NCBI GenBank assembly: GCA_002291465.1 | Contig: CP021238.1 | Location: 930,001-994,000 of the forward strand | Source: Mycobacterium lepraemurium | GTDB taxonomy: Bacteria; Actinomycetota; Actinomycetes; Mycobacteriales; Mycobacteriaceae | Length of the DNA stretch: 64,000 nt | Direction of reading: 5' to 3' | Shown: positions 48,188 to 59,324 of the stretch, piece after piece | Layout of the letters: every line of letters begins with the position of its first letter | Position numbering within the stretch: the stretch's first letter is position 1 | Notes under the pieces: model-generated | Database searches by the model: none | What the model was told of the DNA's origin: nothing | What the model saw: the letters and a program-made list of their open reading frames with translations, nothing else | Made by a program: the position numbers and the translations under genes

Positions 48188-49587
48188 CGCACCAACTCTT
48201 CCAGCGTCGCGCGAGCTCCCTTGCGGTGCAACGATTCCAGGGCCCGGCTGTAGGCCTGCACGAAGCGGGGCTGGTGCGCCAGGTCCCCGAACACCCCCGC
48301 GATCTCGATGAACGCGGTGGGATTCTCGTACTGCGAGCGGGCGATCGGGATCAGCGAGTCCGCCAGCTGGTCCACCACCTCGAACGGCTTACCCCACTCG
48401 TCGGTGCCCTCGGCGTAGCGGGCCCAGCTGGCCACGGCCGCGGCCGCGATCCGCACCGAGCCGTCGTTGGCCAGGTTGTCGTTGATCATCGGCAGCAGCC
48501 ATTTCGGGATGCGGTCCGAGGAGAAAGCGCACAACCGCGCGATGGTGTCGCGCACGCCCGGGTTGCTGAACCGCTCGATCAGCCGGTGACCGTAGTCGTA
48601 CAGGTCGATCCCGGGCACCGGCGGCAGCGTCGGGATGGCCTCGGATGCGAAGTAGGCCCACAGGTATTCGGCGAACAACGGGTCGCGCGCGGCTTCGTGG
48701 ACGAACTCGAACCCGCACAGATTCGCGAAGTAGGCCAGGCACTGATGGCCCGCGTTGAGCATCCGCAGCTTCATCAGCTCGTAGGGCGCGACGTCGTCGA
48801 CCAGCAGCACGCCGGCCCGCTCCAGCGGCGGCCTGCCGTCGGCGAACTTGTCTTCGAGCACCCAGGTGGTGAACGGCTCGGCCACCACCGGCCAGCGGTC
48901 GTTGACGCCGAAGTCCCGCCGCACCTCGGCGGCCATCTGCAAGGTGGTGGACGGGGTGATCCGGTCGACCATCGAACTCGGGAAGCACACGTGTTCGTCG
49001 ACCCACTCGGCGAGTTCGGGGCTGCGGGCTTCCGCGTTGGCCAGCACGGCGCGCCGCGCGATCTCGCCGTTGTTCTCGATGTTGTCGCACGACGCGATGG
49101 TCGGTGCGGCGATCCCGCGGCGCCGGCGCCGGTCCAGGGCCTCGACGAGGAACGCGAACGCCGGCCCCTCCGGGTCGCGGTAGCTGCCCTCGGTGATGGT
49201 CAGCGAGATGATCCGGGTGGTCGGTGCCGCAAGGACTTCCAGCGCCGACTCGGGATCATCGGGCGCGTAGCGGTAGTCGATGATCGAGCCGATCACGTGG
49301 GCGTCGCGGCTGCCGTCGGGCTTCTCCAGGATCAGCGTGTAGAGCCCGTCCTGGTCGTTGAGCACGTCGCGCATCGTCCAGTCGGCGGGCATCACGCCCA
49401 CCCCGCAGATGCCCCACTCCCGGGCCAGGCCGGCCTGCAGCAACCGGTCGATGTACATGGCCTGATGCGCGCGGTGGAAATGTCCGGCACCGATGTGCGC
49501 GATGCCGACGGTGACGCTGCCGCGGTCGTAGCTGGGCGCCTCGGTGGGCAGCGTCGCGTTGTTCAGGTTTATCCCGTCAGCCTCCAT
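48184..49587 (-). CDS. mannitol dehydrogenase family (polyol) oxidoreductase, intact copy
   Basis: 467 aa from MEADGINLNNATLPTEAPSY. Rossmann domain GIAHIGAGHFHRAHQAMYID (NAD binding), DNIENNGEIARRAVLANA, and the C-terminal catalytic domain with KLRMLNAGHQCLAYFANLCG (the K-x-x-x-x-N-x-x-H motif). It oxidises a sugar alcohol to a ketose with NAD+; mannitol, arabitol and related polyols are candidates. Part of a four-gene minus-strand operon with a paralogue, a HAD phosphatase and a PfkB kinase. Intact, although kinase and paralogue are dead. Confidence 0.88.
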   Translation of the reverse strand: MEADGINLNNATLPTEAPSYDRGSVTVGIAHIGAGHFHRAHQAMYIDRLLQAGLAREWGICGVGVMPADWTMRDVLNDQDGLYTLILEKPDGSRDAHVIGSIIDYRYAPDDPESALEVLAAPTTRIISLTITEGSYRDPEGPAFAFLVEALDRRRRRGIAAPTIASCDNIENNGEIARRAVLANAEARSPELAEWVDEHVCFPSSMVDRITPSTTLQMAAEVRRDFGVNDRWPVVAEPFTTWVLEDKFADGRPPLERAGVLLVDDVAPYELMKLRMLNAGHQCLAYFANLCGFEFVHEAARDPLFAEYLWAYFASEAIPTLPPVPGIDLYDYGHRLIERFSNPGVRDTIARLCAFSSDRIPKWLLPMINDNLANDGSVRIAAAAVASWARYAEGTDEWGKPFEVVDQLADSLIPIARSQYENPTAFIEIAGVFGDLAHQPRFVQAYSRALESLHRKGARATLEELVR

Positions 49588-49714
49588 TGGTCAACTCCTC
49601 CCGGGCCGCAGCGCGGATGGTTACCGGGCTCGCAGCACCTCTCGACGGTACGACGGCCGCGGGCCAAAAGCTAAATGCCCGGCGGCGGGGACCAGTTGAG
49701 GACCAGTCGGTGTC

Positions 49715-50575
49715 CTAGGCGAGTGAAGATCCTGCCGCCGGTACGGCCGACGAGAGCAGGACATCGGCAAGGGCGCGCCACGAGTCGGTGATCGCGACCT
49801 CCCCGGCGTCGATCAATTCCGCACGGCGGCAATCCCGTTCGTCGGGCAGCACGAACATCAGGTTGCCGACGGTGGCGTAGCCGGCGGCGACCGCGGAGCT
49901 CACGCCGGCCACCGAGTCTTCGATGGCCAGCCCTTGTTCCGGCGCGACGCCCAGCACCTGCCCGGCGTGCAGATACACCGCGGGGTCGGGCTTGCTGGTC
50001 GGCACCGGAAGGGAATCCTCCGCGCTGAACCGCACCGCCGCCGGGATCAGCGGATCCAGGCCGGTGGCCGAAAAGCAACCGGCGAGGCGCATGAGGGCGC
50101 TGGAGCTGACCGCCGCCAGCGCGTACCGCGACGCCAGATCCTGCAGTGGCGCAAGAACTTCGGGCTCCGGTCGCAGGGTGGCGGCCAGATACGCGGTGAC
50201 CTGCCCGCGCTCCTGCAGTACCCACTGCTCGAGTTCGTCGGCGCACAGCGCCCGATCCGCCGCCGTGTCGTCGGCGGGCGCGACGACGGCCACGGGCCGG
50301 CCCTGCGCCAGGGTCTGGTCGATCGGCACACCGGACGCCACCGCCAGCTCCAGGGCGGTGCTGCGGAAGTTCTTGCCGACCGCCTGCTTGCGCAGCTGCT
50401 CCGCGGTGAACGGGGCGGCCACGCCGAACCGGGCCAGGAAACGATTGATCACCTCGACGGAGGCGGCGAAAGCCGGTCTCTCGGAAGGGAACAGGTTGTC
50501 GTCGGCGTCACAGAGCAGAGTGTTGATCGGTGCCGGGTCGAATTCCCGCACCATCGTCAGTCCCTCGGGTTTCAT
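49715..50575 (-). CDS. HAD-superfamily phosphatase (subfamily IA)
   Basis: 286 aa from MKPEGLTMVREFDPAPINTL; MVREFD (50554) is an alternative start. HAD motifs: TLLCDADDNLFPSERP (motif I DxD), LAAVSSSALMRLAG (motif II Ser), SKPDPAVYLHAGQVLGV (motif III Lys) and LAIEDSVAGVSSAVAAGYAT (motif IV). Likely a sugar- or polyol-phosphate phosphatase. Coupled by ATGA to the upstream polyol dehydrogenase pseudogene. Intact. Confidence 0.85.
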   Translation of the reverse strand: MKPEGLTMVREFDPAPINTLLCDADDNLFPSERPAFAASVEVINRFLARFGVAAPFTAEQLRKQAVGKNFRSTALELAVASGVPIDQTLAQGRPVAVVAPADDTAADRALCADELEQWVLQERGQVTAYLAATLRPEPEVLAPLQDLASRYALAAVSSSALMRLAGCFSATGLDPLIPAAVRFSAEDSLPVPTSKPDPAVYLHAGQVLGVAPEQGLAIEDSVAGVSSAVAAGYATVGNLMFVLPDERDCRRAELIDAGEVAITDSWRALADVLLSSAVPAAGSSLA

Positions 50576-52068
50576 CGCGCCACCAACTCCCGGGAATCGT
50601 CCTGCAACGATTGGCGCAGCGTGGCAATCACGCCGTGCTCGTCGATGCTGGCGACCATCTCGCCGAGGCGATCGGAGAATCCGGGCACCAACCGGAGATC
50701 GGCCAGGATCTCGTGCCGCAGCAACGGATCCGGGTTGTTGCCGGCCATGTTCGCCAGCTTGGTCAGCAGGTCCGCCTCCGGGTCGTCGATGCGGATCTTG
50801 CGACCGTTGAGGTCGTAGCCGCGCAGGTAGCGCGCCCAGCCGGCCAGCGCAAACATCAGCAGCGTGTGCGGTCGGTCCTGCGCGATTGCCTCGTGCAGCG
50901 ACGGCAGCAGGAACGAGGCGATCTTCGTCGATCCCCGCCGCGCCAACCGGGACAGCTGTTCGCTCATGCGGGGATTGCCCAGCCGGGTGAGCAACGTGTC
51001 GCGATAGTCGGGCGTGTTCATCCCGGGCACCGGGGGCAGCAGCGGCTGCACCTCGTCGCGCATGAGCCGCTCGACGTAGTCGAAGATGACGGGATCCTTC
51101 ATCGCTTCGTCGGTGCGCCGGTAGCCGGCCAGCGTGGCCAGGCAGGCCAGCGCGGTATGGGTTCCGTTGAGCAGCCGGGTCTTGATCAGCTTGTGGTCGC
51201 TGACGTCCGTCACGAACTGGACGCCGACCTCGTCCAGCGGCGGGCGGCCGTCGCTGGAAGCTGTCCTCGATGATCCACTGACTGTGCGGCTCGGTCAGCA
51301 CCGGCCAGTTGTCGGCGACACCGAAGGTGCGCTCGACGAATTCGCGCTCCGAGTCCGATGTCTGCGGCGTGATGCGGTCGACCATGGTCGACGGGAACGC
51401 GACATGCCGGTCGATCCAGCGGGCCAGCCCCGGGTTCTTCAGCGCCGCGAACGACACCAGGGCGGTGCGCGCCGCCTGGGTGTTGTCGGGAATGTTGTCG
51501 CAGCACAGCACCGTGAACGGCGCGATGCCCGCGCGGCGGCGCTGCTCGAGCGCGCCTCGGTCAGGTATCCCCACGCCGTGCCGTAGCAGCCCGACGCGAC
51601 AAGGTCGGCGCGCACATCGGGGTGGTCGGCGTCGAACTCGCGGGTGACCGGGTCCAGGAAGTACCCGTTGGGGGTGATGGTCAGGCTGACGATGTGGGTG
51701 CGCGGATCCGTCAGCGCCGCGCGGACCGCTGCGCCGTCATTCGGTGCGTAGTGGACAGAGCCGATCGAGCCGACGACGCGCGCGGTTTGGTGATCGTGGC
51801 CGCGCTACACAACGGTGTAGAGCCCGTCCTGGGCGGACAGCAGATCCTTCACGTCGTGCGGGCGAAGGCTGATCGCGCTGACACCCCACTGATCGGAAAT
51901 GCCCGAGCAGGCAAGGTCATCGAAGTAGACGGCTTGGTGGGCACGGTGAAAATTGCCCGCTCCGATGTGCACCACACTACGTTGCAGTGCCGACCTGTCA
52001 TAGGTCGGCACGTCGATTCGTTGCGAATGCAGGGGCAGGGTGGCGTTACTCAGCGGAAGAGCCCGCAT
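50572..52068 (-). pseudogene. mannitol dehydrogenase family (polyol) oxidoreductase, second copy, inactivated
   Basis: MRALPLSNATLPLHSQRIDV, VVHIGAGNFHRAHQAVYFDD, then a TAG at 51805-51807 after LYTVV (CAG to TAG expected), same-frame RGHDHQTARVVGSIGSVHYA to AWGYLTEA. A two-base insertion near 51553 shifts to LEQRRRAGIAPFTVLCCDNI. A one-base insertion near 51258 shifts to DGRPPLDEVGVQFV and DVSDHKLIKTRLLNGTHTAL. Three lesions in ~490 codons. First gene of the polyol operon; ATG at 52113 would extend the N-terminus. Paralogue of the intact gene at 48184. Confidence 0.87.
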
Positions 52069-52346
52069 GCGGCGCCGAGCGACGACTCGCGAAAAGCAGT
52101 CGATATAACTCATTGCGGGCCAAATGTACCGTCGATCAAGGGGGTCTGACCAAGTTCAGTATTCGGGGCCCGCGCCGCCGCGCGCGGCATCGCCGCCGTC
52201 AACAGCCGATTTACGGGCACAGTGAAATTCGCCACACCGGGGTGTTGGTCGCCGGCACCTGCGTCGCCGCCTCGCACCTTGCGGCTCGCGTGTCGGCCGC
52301 CGATTGCACCCTGGCGTCGGCGGCACCGGCGCGTAGGTTTAGCAGC

Positions 52347-54647
52347 ATGAACGCGCCGCGCGCTTGGCCCGCTGAGCCGACGGCGACGCCGCGGGTGAAA
52401 TTGACTAACGCCGACAAGGTGCTCTATCCCGCGACGGGAACCACCAAAGCCGACGTCTTCGACTACTACACGCGGATCGCCGACGTGATGATCCCGCACA
52501 TCGCCGGGCGTCCGGTCACCCGGAAGCGCTGGCCCAACGGCGTCGATCAGGAATCGTTCTTCGAGAAGCAGCTGGCCTCCTCGGCACCGGACTGGCTGCC
52601 GCGCGCCAGCGTGACCCACCGATCCGGCACGACGACCTATCCGATCATCGACAGCGCCACCGGCCTGGCCTGGATCGCCCAGCAGGCGGCGCTGGAGGTG
52701 CACGCGCCGCAGTGGCGGTTCGTCGCGGAGTGGACCCGAAGCCGGGCCGAAGAACTCAAACCCGGCCCGGCGACTCGACTGGTGTTCGACCTCGACTCGG
52801 GCGAAGGCGTGACGATGGCCCAGCTCGCCGAGGTGGCGCGCGCCGTCCGCGACCTGATCGATGGGATCGGGCTGCAGACGTTCCCGCTCACCAGCGGCAG
52901 CAAGGGACTGCACCTGTACACGCCGCTGACGGAGCCGGTGAGCAGCAAAGGCGCCACCGTGCTGGCCAAACGCGTTGCGCAGCAACTGGAAAAGACCATG
53001 CCGAAGCTGGTCACGTCGACCATGACCAAGAGCCTGCGGGCGGGAAGGATCTTTGTGGACTGGAGCCAGAACAACGGCTCCAAGACGACCATCGCGCCCT
53101 ATTCGCTGCGCGGGCGCGACCACCCCACCGTCGCCGCGCCGCGCACCTGGGACGAACTCGACGACCCGGCACTGCGTCACCTGCGCTACGACGAAGTGCT
53201 GACCCGGGTCGCCCGCGACGGTGACCTGCTCGCTGAGCTGGACGCCTCCGACAACCAGACACCGGTGCCGGACCGCCTGACCAAATACCGCAGCATGCGC
53301 GACGCCTCCAAAACACCCGAGCCGGTTCCTGCCGCAAAACCGGCTGCGGGACAAGGCAATACCTTCGTCATCCAAGAGCACCACGCCCGGCGGCTGCACT
53401 ACGACTTCCGACTGGAGCGCGACGGGGTGCTGGTGTCCTGGGCGGTGCCGAAGAACCTGCCCGACACCCCCGCGGTGAATCACCTAGCCGTGCACACCGA
53501 GGATCACCCGCTGGAATACGGCGGGTTCGAGGGCGTCATCCCCAAAGGCGAATACGGGGCGGGCAGGGTGGTCATCTGGGACTCCGGAACCTATGACGCC
53601 GAGAAGTTCCAGGACGACGAGGTGATCGTCAACCTGCACGGCCGCAAGATCTCCGGGCGCTACGCGCTGATCCAGACCCAGGGCGACCAATGGCTGGCGC
53701 ACCGGATGAAGGACCAGAACGTCTTCGACTTCGACACGATCGCCCCGATGCTCGCCACCCACGGTTCGGCGTCGGCGCTCAAGGCGAGCCAGTGGGCGTT
53801 CGAGGGCAAATGGGACGGCTACCGGCTACTGGTCGAGGTCGACCACGGCACCCTGCGGGTGCGGTCCCGGCGCGGTCGCGAAGTCACCGGTGAGTACCGC
53901 GAATTATGCTCGCTGGCAAAGGCTCTCGAGGATAACCACGCGGTGCTCGACGGCGAGGCCGTGGTGCTGGACAAGCGCGGCGTGCCCAACTTCCACGAGA
54001 TGCAGAACCGCGGCAAGGGCGTGCGGGTCGAATTCTGGGCGTTCGACCTGCTCTATCTCGACGGCCGCTCGCTGCTACGGGCCCGCTACCGCGACCGGCG
54101 AAAACTGTTGGAAATGCTGGCCTCCGGCGGTGCTCTGACCGTTCCCGAGCTGCTGCCCGGCGATGGTGACCAAGCGCTGCAGCAGTCCGCCGAACTCGGT
54201 TGGGAGGGCGTGATCGCCAAGCGGCGCGACTCCACCTATCAGCTGGGCCGGCGCTCGTCCTCCTGGATCAAGGACAAGCATTGGAACACCCAGGAAGTCG
54301 TGATCGGCGGCTGGAAGGCCGGGGAAGGCGGACGCAGCAGCGGCATCGGTTCCCTGCTGATGGGTATTCCGGGCCCGGGCGGCCTGCACTTCGCCGGCCG
54401 CGTCGGCACCGGGTTCACCGAACGCGACCTGGCCAACTTGAAGAAGATGCTGGCTCCGCTGCGCACCGACCAACCGCCCTTCGATGCGCCGCTTCCCCGC
54501 AGCGAGGCCAAGGGCGTCACGTTCGTCGAGCCGGTGCTGGTGGGCGAGGTGCGCTACAGCGAGTGGACACCGGATGACCGGCTGCGCCAATCGAGTTGGC
54601 GCGGGCTGCGGCCGGACAAGGAAGCAAGCGAGGTGGTACGAGAGTGA
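52347..54647 (+). CDS. ligD: multifunctional ATP-dependent DNA ligase LigD
   Basis: 766 aa (M. tuberculosis 759). Order: primase-like polymerase domain (~1-300; metal-binding LVFDLDSGEGVTMAQL at ~145, TSGSKGLHLYTPL), 3'-phosphoesterase domain (~340-470; EHHARRLHYDFRLERDG, HPLEYGGFEGVIPKGEYGAG), and ligase domain (~480-766; adenylated Lys in FEGKWDGYRLLVE at ~488, LDGEAVVLDKRG, WEGVIAKRRDSTYQLG). It fills, trims and seals broken ends brought together by Ku. Intact. Its stop overlaps the next gene's GTG (GTGA). Confidence 0.93.
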   Translation: MNAPRAWPAEPTATPRVKLTNADKVLYPATGTTKADVFDYYTRIADVMIPHIAGRPVTRKRWPNGVDQESFFEKQLASSAPDWLPRASVTHRSGTTTYPIIDSATGLAWIAQQAALEVHAPQWRFVAEWTRSRAEELKPGPATRLVFDLDSGEGVTMAQLAEVARAVRDLIDGIGLQTFPLTSGSKGLHLYTPLTEPVSSKGATVLAKRVAQQLEKTMPKLVTSTMTKSLRAGRIFVDWSQNNGSKTTIAPYSLRGRDHPTVAAPRTWDELDDPALRHLRYDEVLTRVARDGDLLAELDASDNQTPVPDRLTKYRSMRDASKTPEPVPAAKPAAGQGNTFVIQEHHARRLHYDFRLERDGVLVSWAVPKNLPDTPAVNHLAVHTEDHPLEYGGFEGVIPKGEYGAGRVVIWDSGTYDAEKFQDDEVIVNLHGRKISGRYALIQTQGDQWLAHRMKDQNVFDFDTIAPMLATHGSASALKASQWAFEGKWDGYRLLVEVDHGTLRVRSRRGREVTGEYRELCSLAKALEDNHAVLDGEAVVLDKRGVPNFHEMQNRGKGVRVEFWAFDLLYLDGRSLLRARYRDRRKLLEMLASGGALTVPELLPGDGDQALQQSAELGWEGVIAKRRDSTYQLGRRSSSWIKDKHWNTQEVVIGGWKAGEGGRSSGIGSLLMGIPGPGGLHFAGRVGTGFTERDLANLKKMLAPLRTDQPPFDAPLPRSEAKGVTFVEPVLVGEVRYSEWTPDDRLRQSSWRGLRPDKEASEVVRE

Positions 54648-56574
54648 AATGGGTTACCTACCAAGGCGATGACGGCGAACGCGTCGGAGTGCTGCGCGAC
54701 GACACCATCTACGCGATGGGTTCGGGAGTCACGCTGCTGGACCTGATTGCGCGCGGCACCGAGGGATTGCGGCACGCGGGGGAGGAGGCGCAGCGTTCGC
54801 CGGCGGCGACGGTGCCGGCGGCCCGGGCGCGGTTGCTGGCGCCGATCCCGCGCCCGCCGTCGATCAGGGACTCGCTGTGCTTCCTCGACCACATGCTCAA
54901 CTGCCAGGCTGCGCCGGGTGGGTCCTCGCCGACACATGGTATCGCGTACCGGCGTTCTACTTCGCCTGTCCGGCAATGGTTTTGGGCCCGTACGACGATG
55001 CACCCACCGCACCCGGAAGTGCCTGGCAGGACTTCGAATTGGAGATCGCCGCGGTGATCGGGACCGGTGGGAAGGATCTCTCCGTGGAGCAGGCCGAACA
55101 GGCCATCATCGGCTACACCATCTTCAACGACTGGTCCGCGCGCGATCTGCAGCAGCTGGACGTCAACTCGGTATCGGGCAGGCCAAGGGCAAGGACAGCG
55201 GCGTCACGCTTGGGCCTTACCTGGTGACACCCGACGAGCTCGAACCCTACCGCTGGAACGGCAAACTGGACCTGCGGGTCACCGCCTCGGTCAACGACAC
55301 CGTCATCGGCGCCGGGTCGACCGCCCAAATGGACTGGACCTTCGGCGAAGTCATCTCCTATGCGTCGCGCGGCGTCACCCTGGTACCCGGTGACGTCATC
55401 GGGTCCGGGACGGTGCCCACCTGCACACTGGTCGAGCACCTGGATCCCGCGGCGCTGGAATCGTTTCCGGGCTGGCTGCACGACGGCGACGTCGTCACGC
55501 TGCGGGTCGAAGGGCTGGGCGAGACCCGGCAAACCGTGCGCGCCAGCGGCGCGCCGCACCCGCTGGCCGCCCGGTCCAACCCGGACGCCCCGCCGGCCGC
55601 ACCGCGGGTCAACCGGGCCGCGGCGCGGGTGCCCTACACCGCGGGCTGCACCAGGTCGGCGACCGGGTGTGGGCATGGACGCTGCCCGACGGGGGCTACG
55701 GGTGGAGCAATGCCGGGCTGATCGCCGGCGACGGCGCCTCGCTGCTGGTGGACACCCTGTTCGACCTGGCGTTGACCCGCGAAATGCTCACGGCCATGCG
55801 ACCGATCACCGCGTCGGCGCCGATCACCGACGCGGTGATCACGCACTCCAGCGGCGACCACACGCACGGCAACCAGCTGCTCGACCCCGCGGTGCGCATC
55901 ATCGCCGCGCACGGCACCGCCGAGGAGATCGCGCACGGGGATGGCGCCGGAGATGCTGGCCAGGGCCCAAACCGCCAACCTGGGCCCTGTGGCCACCCGC
56001 TACACGCGAGAACGCTTCGGGCACTTCGACTTCAGCAACATCACGCTGCGCAACGCCGACGAGACGTTCGACCGCAGCCTGGCCGTGGAGGTCGGTGGCC
56101 GGCGGGTCGACGTGCTGAATCTGGGGCCCGCGCACACTGCCGCACCACTCGGTGGTGCACGTCCCCGACGCGGGGGTGCTGTTCGGCGGTGACCTGTTGT
56201 TCATCGGCTGCACCCCCATCGTGTGGGCCGGCCCGATCGCCAACTGGGTCGGGGCCTGCGACGCGATGATCGCGCTGGACGCGCCGACCGTGGTGCCCGG
56301 CCACGGGCTGGTCACCGATCCGGACGGAATCCGCGCGGTGCGTGGGTATCTCGTGCACATCGCCGAACAGGCCGAGGCCGCCTACCGCAAGGGCCTGTCG
56401 TGGTCCGAGGCCGCGGACACCATCGACCTCGGCGATTACGCGACCTGGCTGGACGCCGAGCGCGTCGTCGTCAACGTCTACCAGCGATACCGCGAACTCG
56501 ACCCGCACACCCCGCAACTGGAAGTGATGGCCCTGCTGGTGATGCAGGCCGAATGGCTGGCCAAACGGTCCTGA
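54644..56574 (+). pseudogene. FAH-family / metallo-beta-lactamase-fold fusion (Rv0939-like), five frameshifts
   Basis: One gene of ~644 codons scattered over three frames. N-terminal fumarylacetoacetate-hydrolase-like part: VKWVTYQGDDGERVGVLRDD, ELEIAAVIGTGGKDLSVEQA, YTIFNDWSARDLQQLDV, SGVTLGPYLVTPDELEPYRW. C-terminal MBL/cyclase part: WTLPDGGYGWSNAGLIAGDG, VITHSSGDHTHGNQLLDPAV, VHVPDAGVLFGGDLLFIG, VVPGHGLVTDP, ending MQAEWLAKRS. Shifts occur near 54915, 55165 (lost C), 55640 (lost G), 55935 (extra G) and 56140. Probably once a decarboxylase/hydrolase of a ring-cleavage pathway. Coupled to ligD by GTGA, but clearly dispensable. Confidence 0.85.
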
Positions 56575-56591
56575 CCAGGTACTCGCTGCGG

Positions 56592-57513
<922 letters not shown>

Positions 57514-57559
57514 CTATGCCGGGTCATTGAACTGCCGCGGTGTCGCTTACGGTTCACCT

Positions 57560-58367
57560 ATGCCCGCAGTGGAATTCGCGATCCTCGACGACGACATCGC
57601 CTGCATCACCCTGAACCGGCCGGAACGCCCCCAACGCCATCGACGGCTCGCTGATCGACGGCCTCCATGAGGCCCTGGACGTGCTGGACAACGGTGACCA
57701 CCGGGTGGCGGTCCTCACCGGCGCGGGCCGGGGAGTCTGCGCCGGCGCCGATCTGAGCGGCACCGGCCGGCCGTGGACGCGGAACAAGCCGACCACCCCG
57801 GCGTTCAAGGTCAACTACGACGCCCAGGTCCGGCTGGCCAGCCTGTACACCCGGATCTACGAGCTCGATATCCCGGTGATCGCCGCGGTCAACGGCGTCG
57901 CCGTCGGCGGCGGGCTGGCGTTCGCGTTGGTCAGCGATATCCGGGTGGCCTCGGAGCAGGCACGGTTCGGTTCGGTGTTCATCAAGGCCGGCTTCTCGTC
58001 GATGGACATGGGTACCAGCTACCTGCTGCTTAAAATCGTCGGCGCCGGCGTGGCCCGCGAGCTGATGCTAACCGGCCGCATCATCGACGCGGCCGAGGCC
58101 TATCGCATCAGGCTGGTGCACGAGGTTGTCGCGCCCGATCAGCTGATGCCCGCCGCGCTGCGGTTGGCCCGCTCGATCGCCGAGAACAACGCTTATGGCG
58201 TGTGGCAGACCAAGACCGGGCTCAACGCGGCGCTGGACGCGCCCAGCCTGCGCCACGCGATCGAGCTGGAGAACCGCACCCAGATCCTGTCCGGTTTCAC
58301 CAACAACCCGGCCGAGGCCGCCCTGGCACACCGGGAGAAGCGAGCGCCGAGGTGGGACCCCCTGTAA
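57560..58367 (+). pseudogene. enoyl-CoA hydratase/isomerase family protein, frameshifted
   Basis: MPAVEFAILDDDIACITLNR, PERP is cut by an extra C in a C-run near 57628 (NAIDGSLIDGLHEALD reads in the next frame). The remainder is intact: [37 protein letters not shown] (oxyanion hole), ARFGSVFIKAGFSSMDMGTS, NAYGVWQTKTGLNAALDAPS. About 268 codons in the restored gene. Crotonase family, role in lipid or steroid degradation unknown. Divergent from the broken methyltransferase. Confidence 0.82.
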
Positions 58368-58401
58368 AGCGCTGTGACGCTTGGGGGTTGGTGACCTCCG
58401 G

Positions 58402-59268
58402 TCAGACCTTCGCGATCACGTTCTCGGCGAACATCTCCAGATTGCGGATCTTGGTGTCCAGCGGCTCGGTATCTTTGCCCTTGATGTAGGGAATGCGGAA
58501 GCCCACGATCACGTCGGTGACGCCATTGTCCTCGAGCCGTTTGATGCCGTCCGGGGTGTAGGCGTCGGCGGAGATGACGTGGATCTCGAACGGCCCGGTC
58601 TTGCCGGCTTCCTCGCGGAACCGCTTGAGCTTGGCAAGGAGGTGGTCGAGCTCCTCCGGGTTCCCGCCGCCGTGCATCCAGCCGTCCAGCCGTGCGGCAC
58701 GCCGCAGCGCGGCGTCGGCGTGCCCGCCGACCAGGATCGGGATCGGCTTGGTGGGGGCCGGCATCATCTTGGTCTTGGGAATGTCGTAGAACTCGCCGTG
58801 GAATTCGAAGTACTCACCGGTGGTGAGACCCTGGATGATCTCGATGCATTCGTCCATCCGCTTGCCGCGCCTGGCGAAGGGGACGCCCAGCAACTCGTAG
58901 TCCTCGGGCCACGGGCTGGTACCGACGCCGAAACCCACCCGGTTGTCGGTCATGGCGGCCAGCGACCCAATCTGCTTGGCCACCAACGCCGGTGGCCGGA
59001 TCGGCAGCTTCAGCACGAAGAAGTTGAACCGCAGCTTCGAGGTCACCGCGCCCAATACCGATGTGAGAACGAAGGTTTCGATGAATTCCTTGCCGTCCAA
59101 GAACTCCCGGCTGCCGTCCGGAGTGTAGGGATACTTCGAGTCGGATTCGAGGGGGTAGGCGATGCTGTCGGCGATCGTCATGGCGTGGTATCCGGCCGCC
59201 TCGGCGGCCTTGGCCAGCGGGATATAGTACCTAAAGTCCGTCATCGCCTCTGCGTAGGTAAACCGCAC
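58402..59268 (-). CDS. LLM-class F420-dependent oxidoreductase (Rv0940c-like)
   Basis: 288 aa, GTG start (VRFTYAEAMTDFRYYIPLAK) behind GGAAGGGAGAT. TIM-barrel luciferase-like monooxygenase features: RFNFFVLKLPIRPPALVAKQ, NRVGFGVGTSPWPEDYELLG, MDECIEIIQGLTTGEYFEFH and PIPILVGGHADAALRRAARL. Expected to use F420H2. A KstR-type operator (TAGAACGTGTTCTA, 59305-59318) lies 37 bp upstream, so it probably belongs to the cholesterol-responsive regulon. The frame is open upstream into the truncated STAS gene, but the RBS and operator argue for the GTG start. Confidence 0.85.
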   Translation of the reverse strand: MRFTYAEAMTDFRYYIPLAKAAEAAGYHAMTIADSIAYPLESDSKYPYTPDGSREFLDGKEFIETFVLTSVLGAVTSKLRFNFFVLKLPIRPPALVAKQIGSLAAMTDNRVGFGVGTSPWPEDYELLGVPFARRGKRMDECIEIIQGLTTGEYFEFHGEFYDIPKTKMMPAPTKPIPILVGGHADAALRRAARLDGWMHGGGNPEELDHLLAKLKRFREEAGKTGPFEIHVISADAYTPDGIKRLEDNGVTDVIVGFRIPYIKGKDTEPLDTKIRNLEMFAENVIAKV

Positions 59269-59304
59269 GTCATCTCCCTTCCTGAAGGGGCCGTCACACG
59301 ACAT

Positions 59305-59318
59305 TAGAACGTGTTCTA
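59305..59318. promoter_or_regulatory. KstR-type operator
   Basis: TAGAACGTGTTCTA matches the KstR consensus TNNAACNNGTTNNA exactly, with perfect arms TAGAAC/GTTCTA. It lies just upstream of the Rv0940c-like gene. KstR is the TetR-type repressor of cholesterol catabolism in mycobacteria and is relieved by sterol-CoA intermediates. Confidence 0.75.
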
Positions 59319-59324
59319 GTTTCA

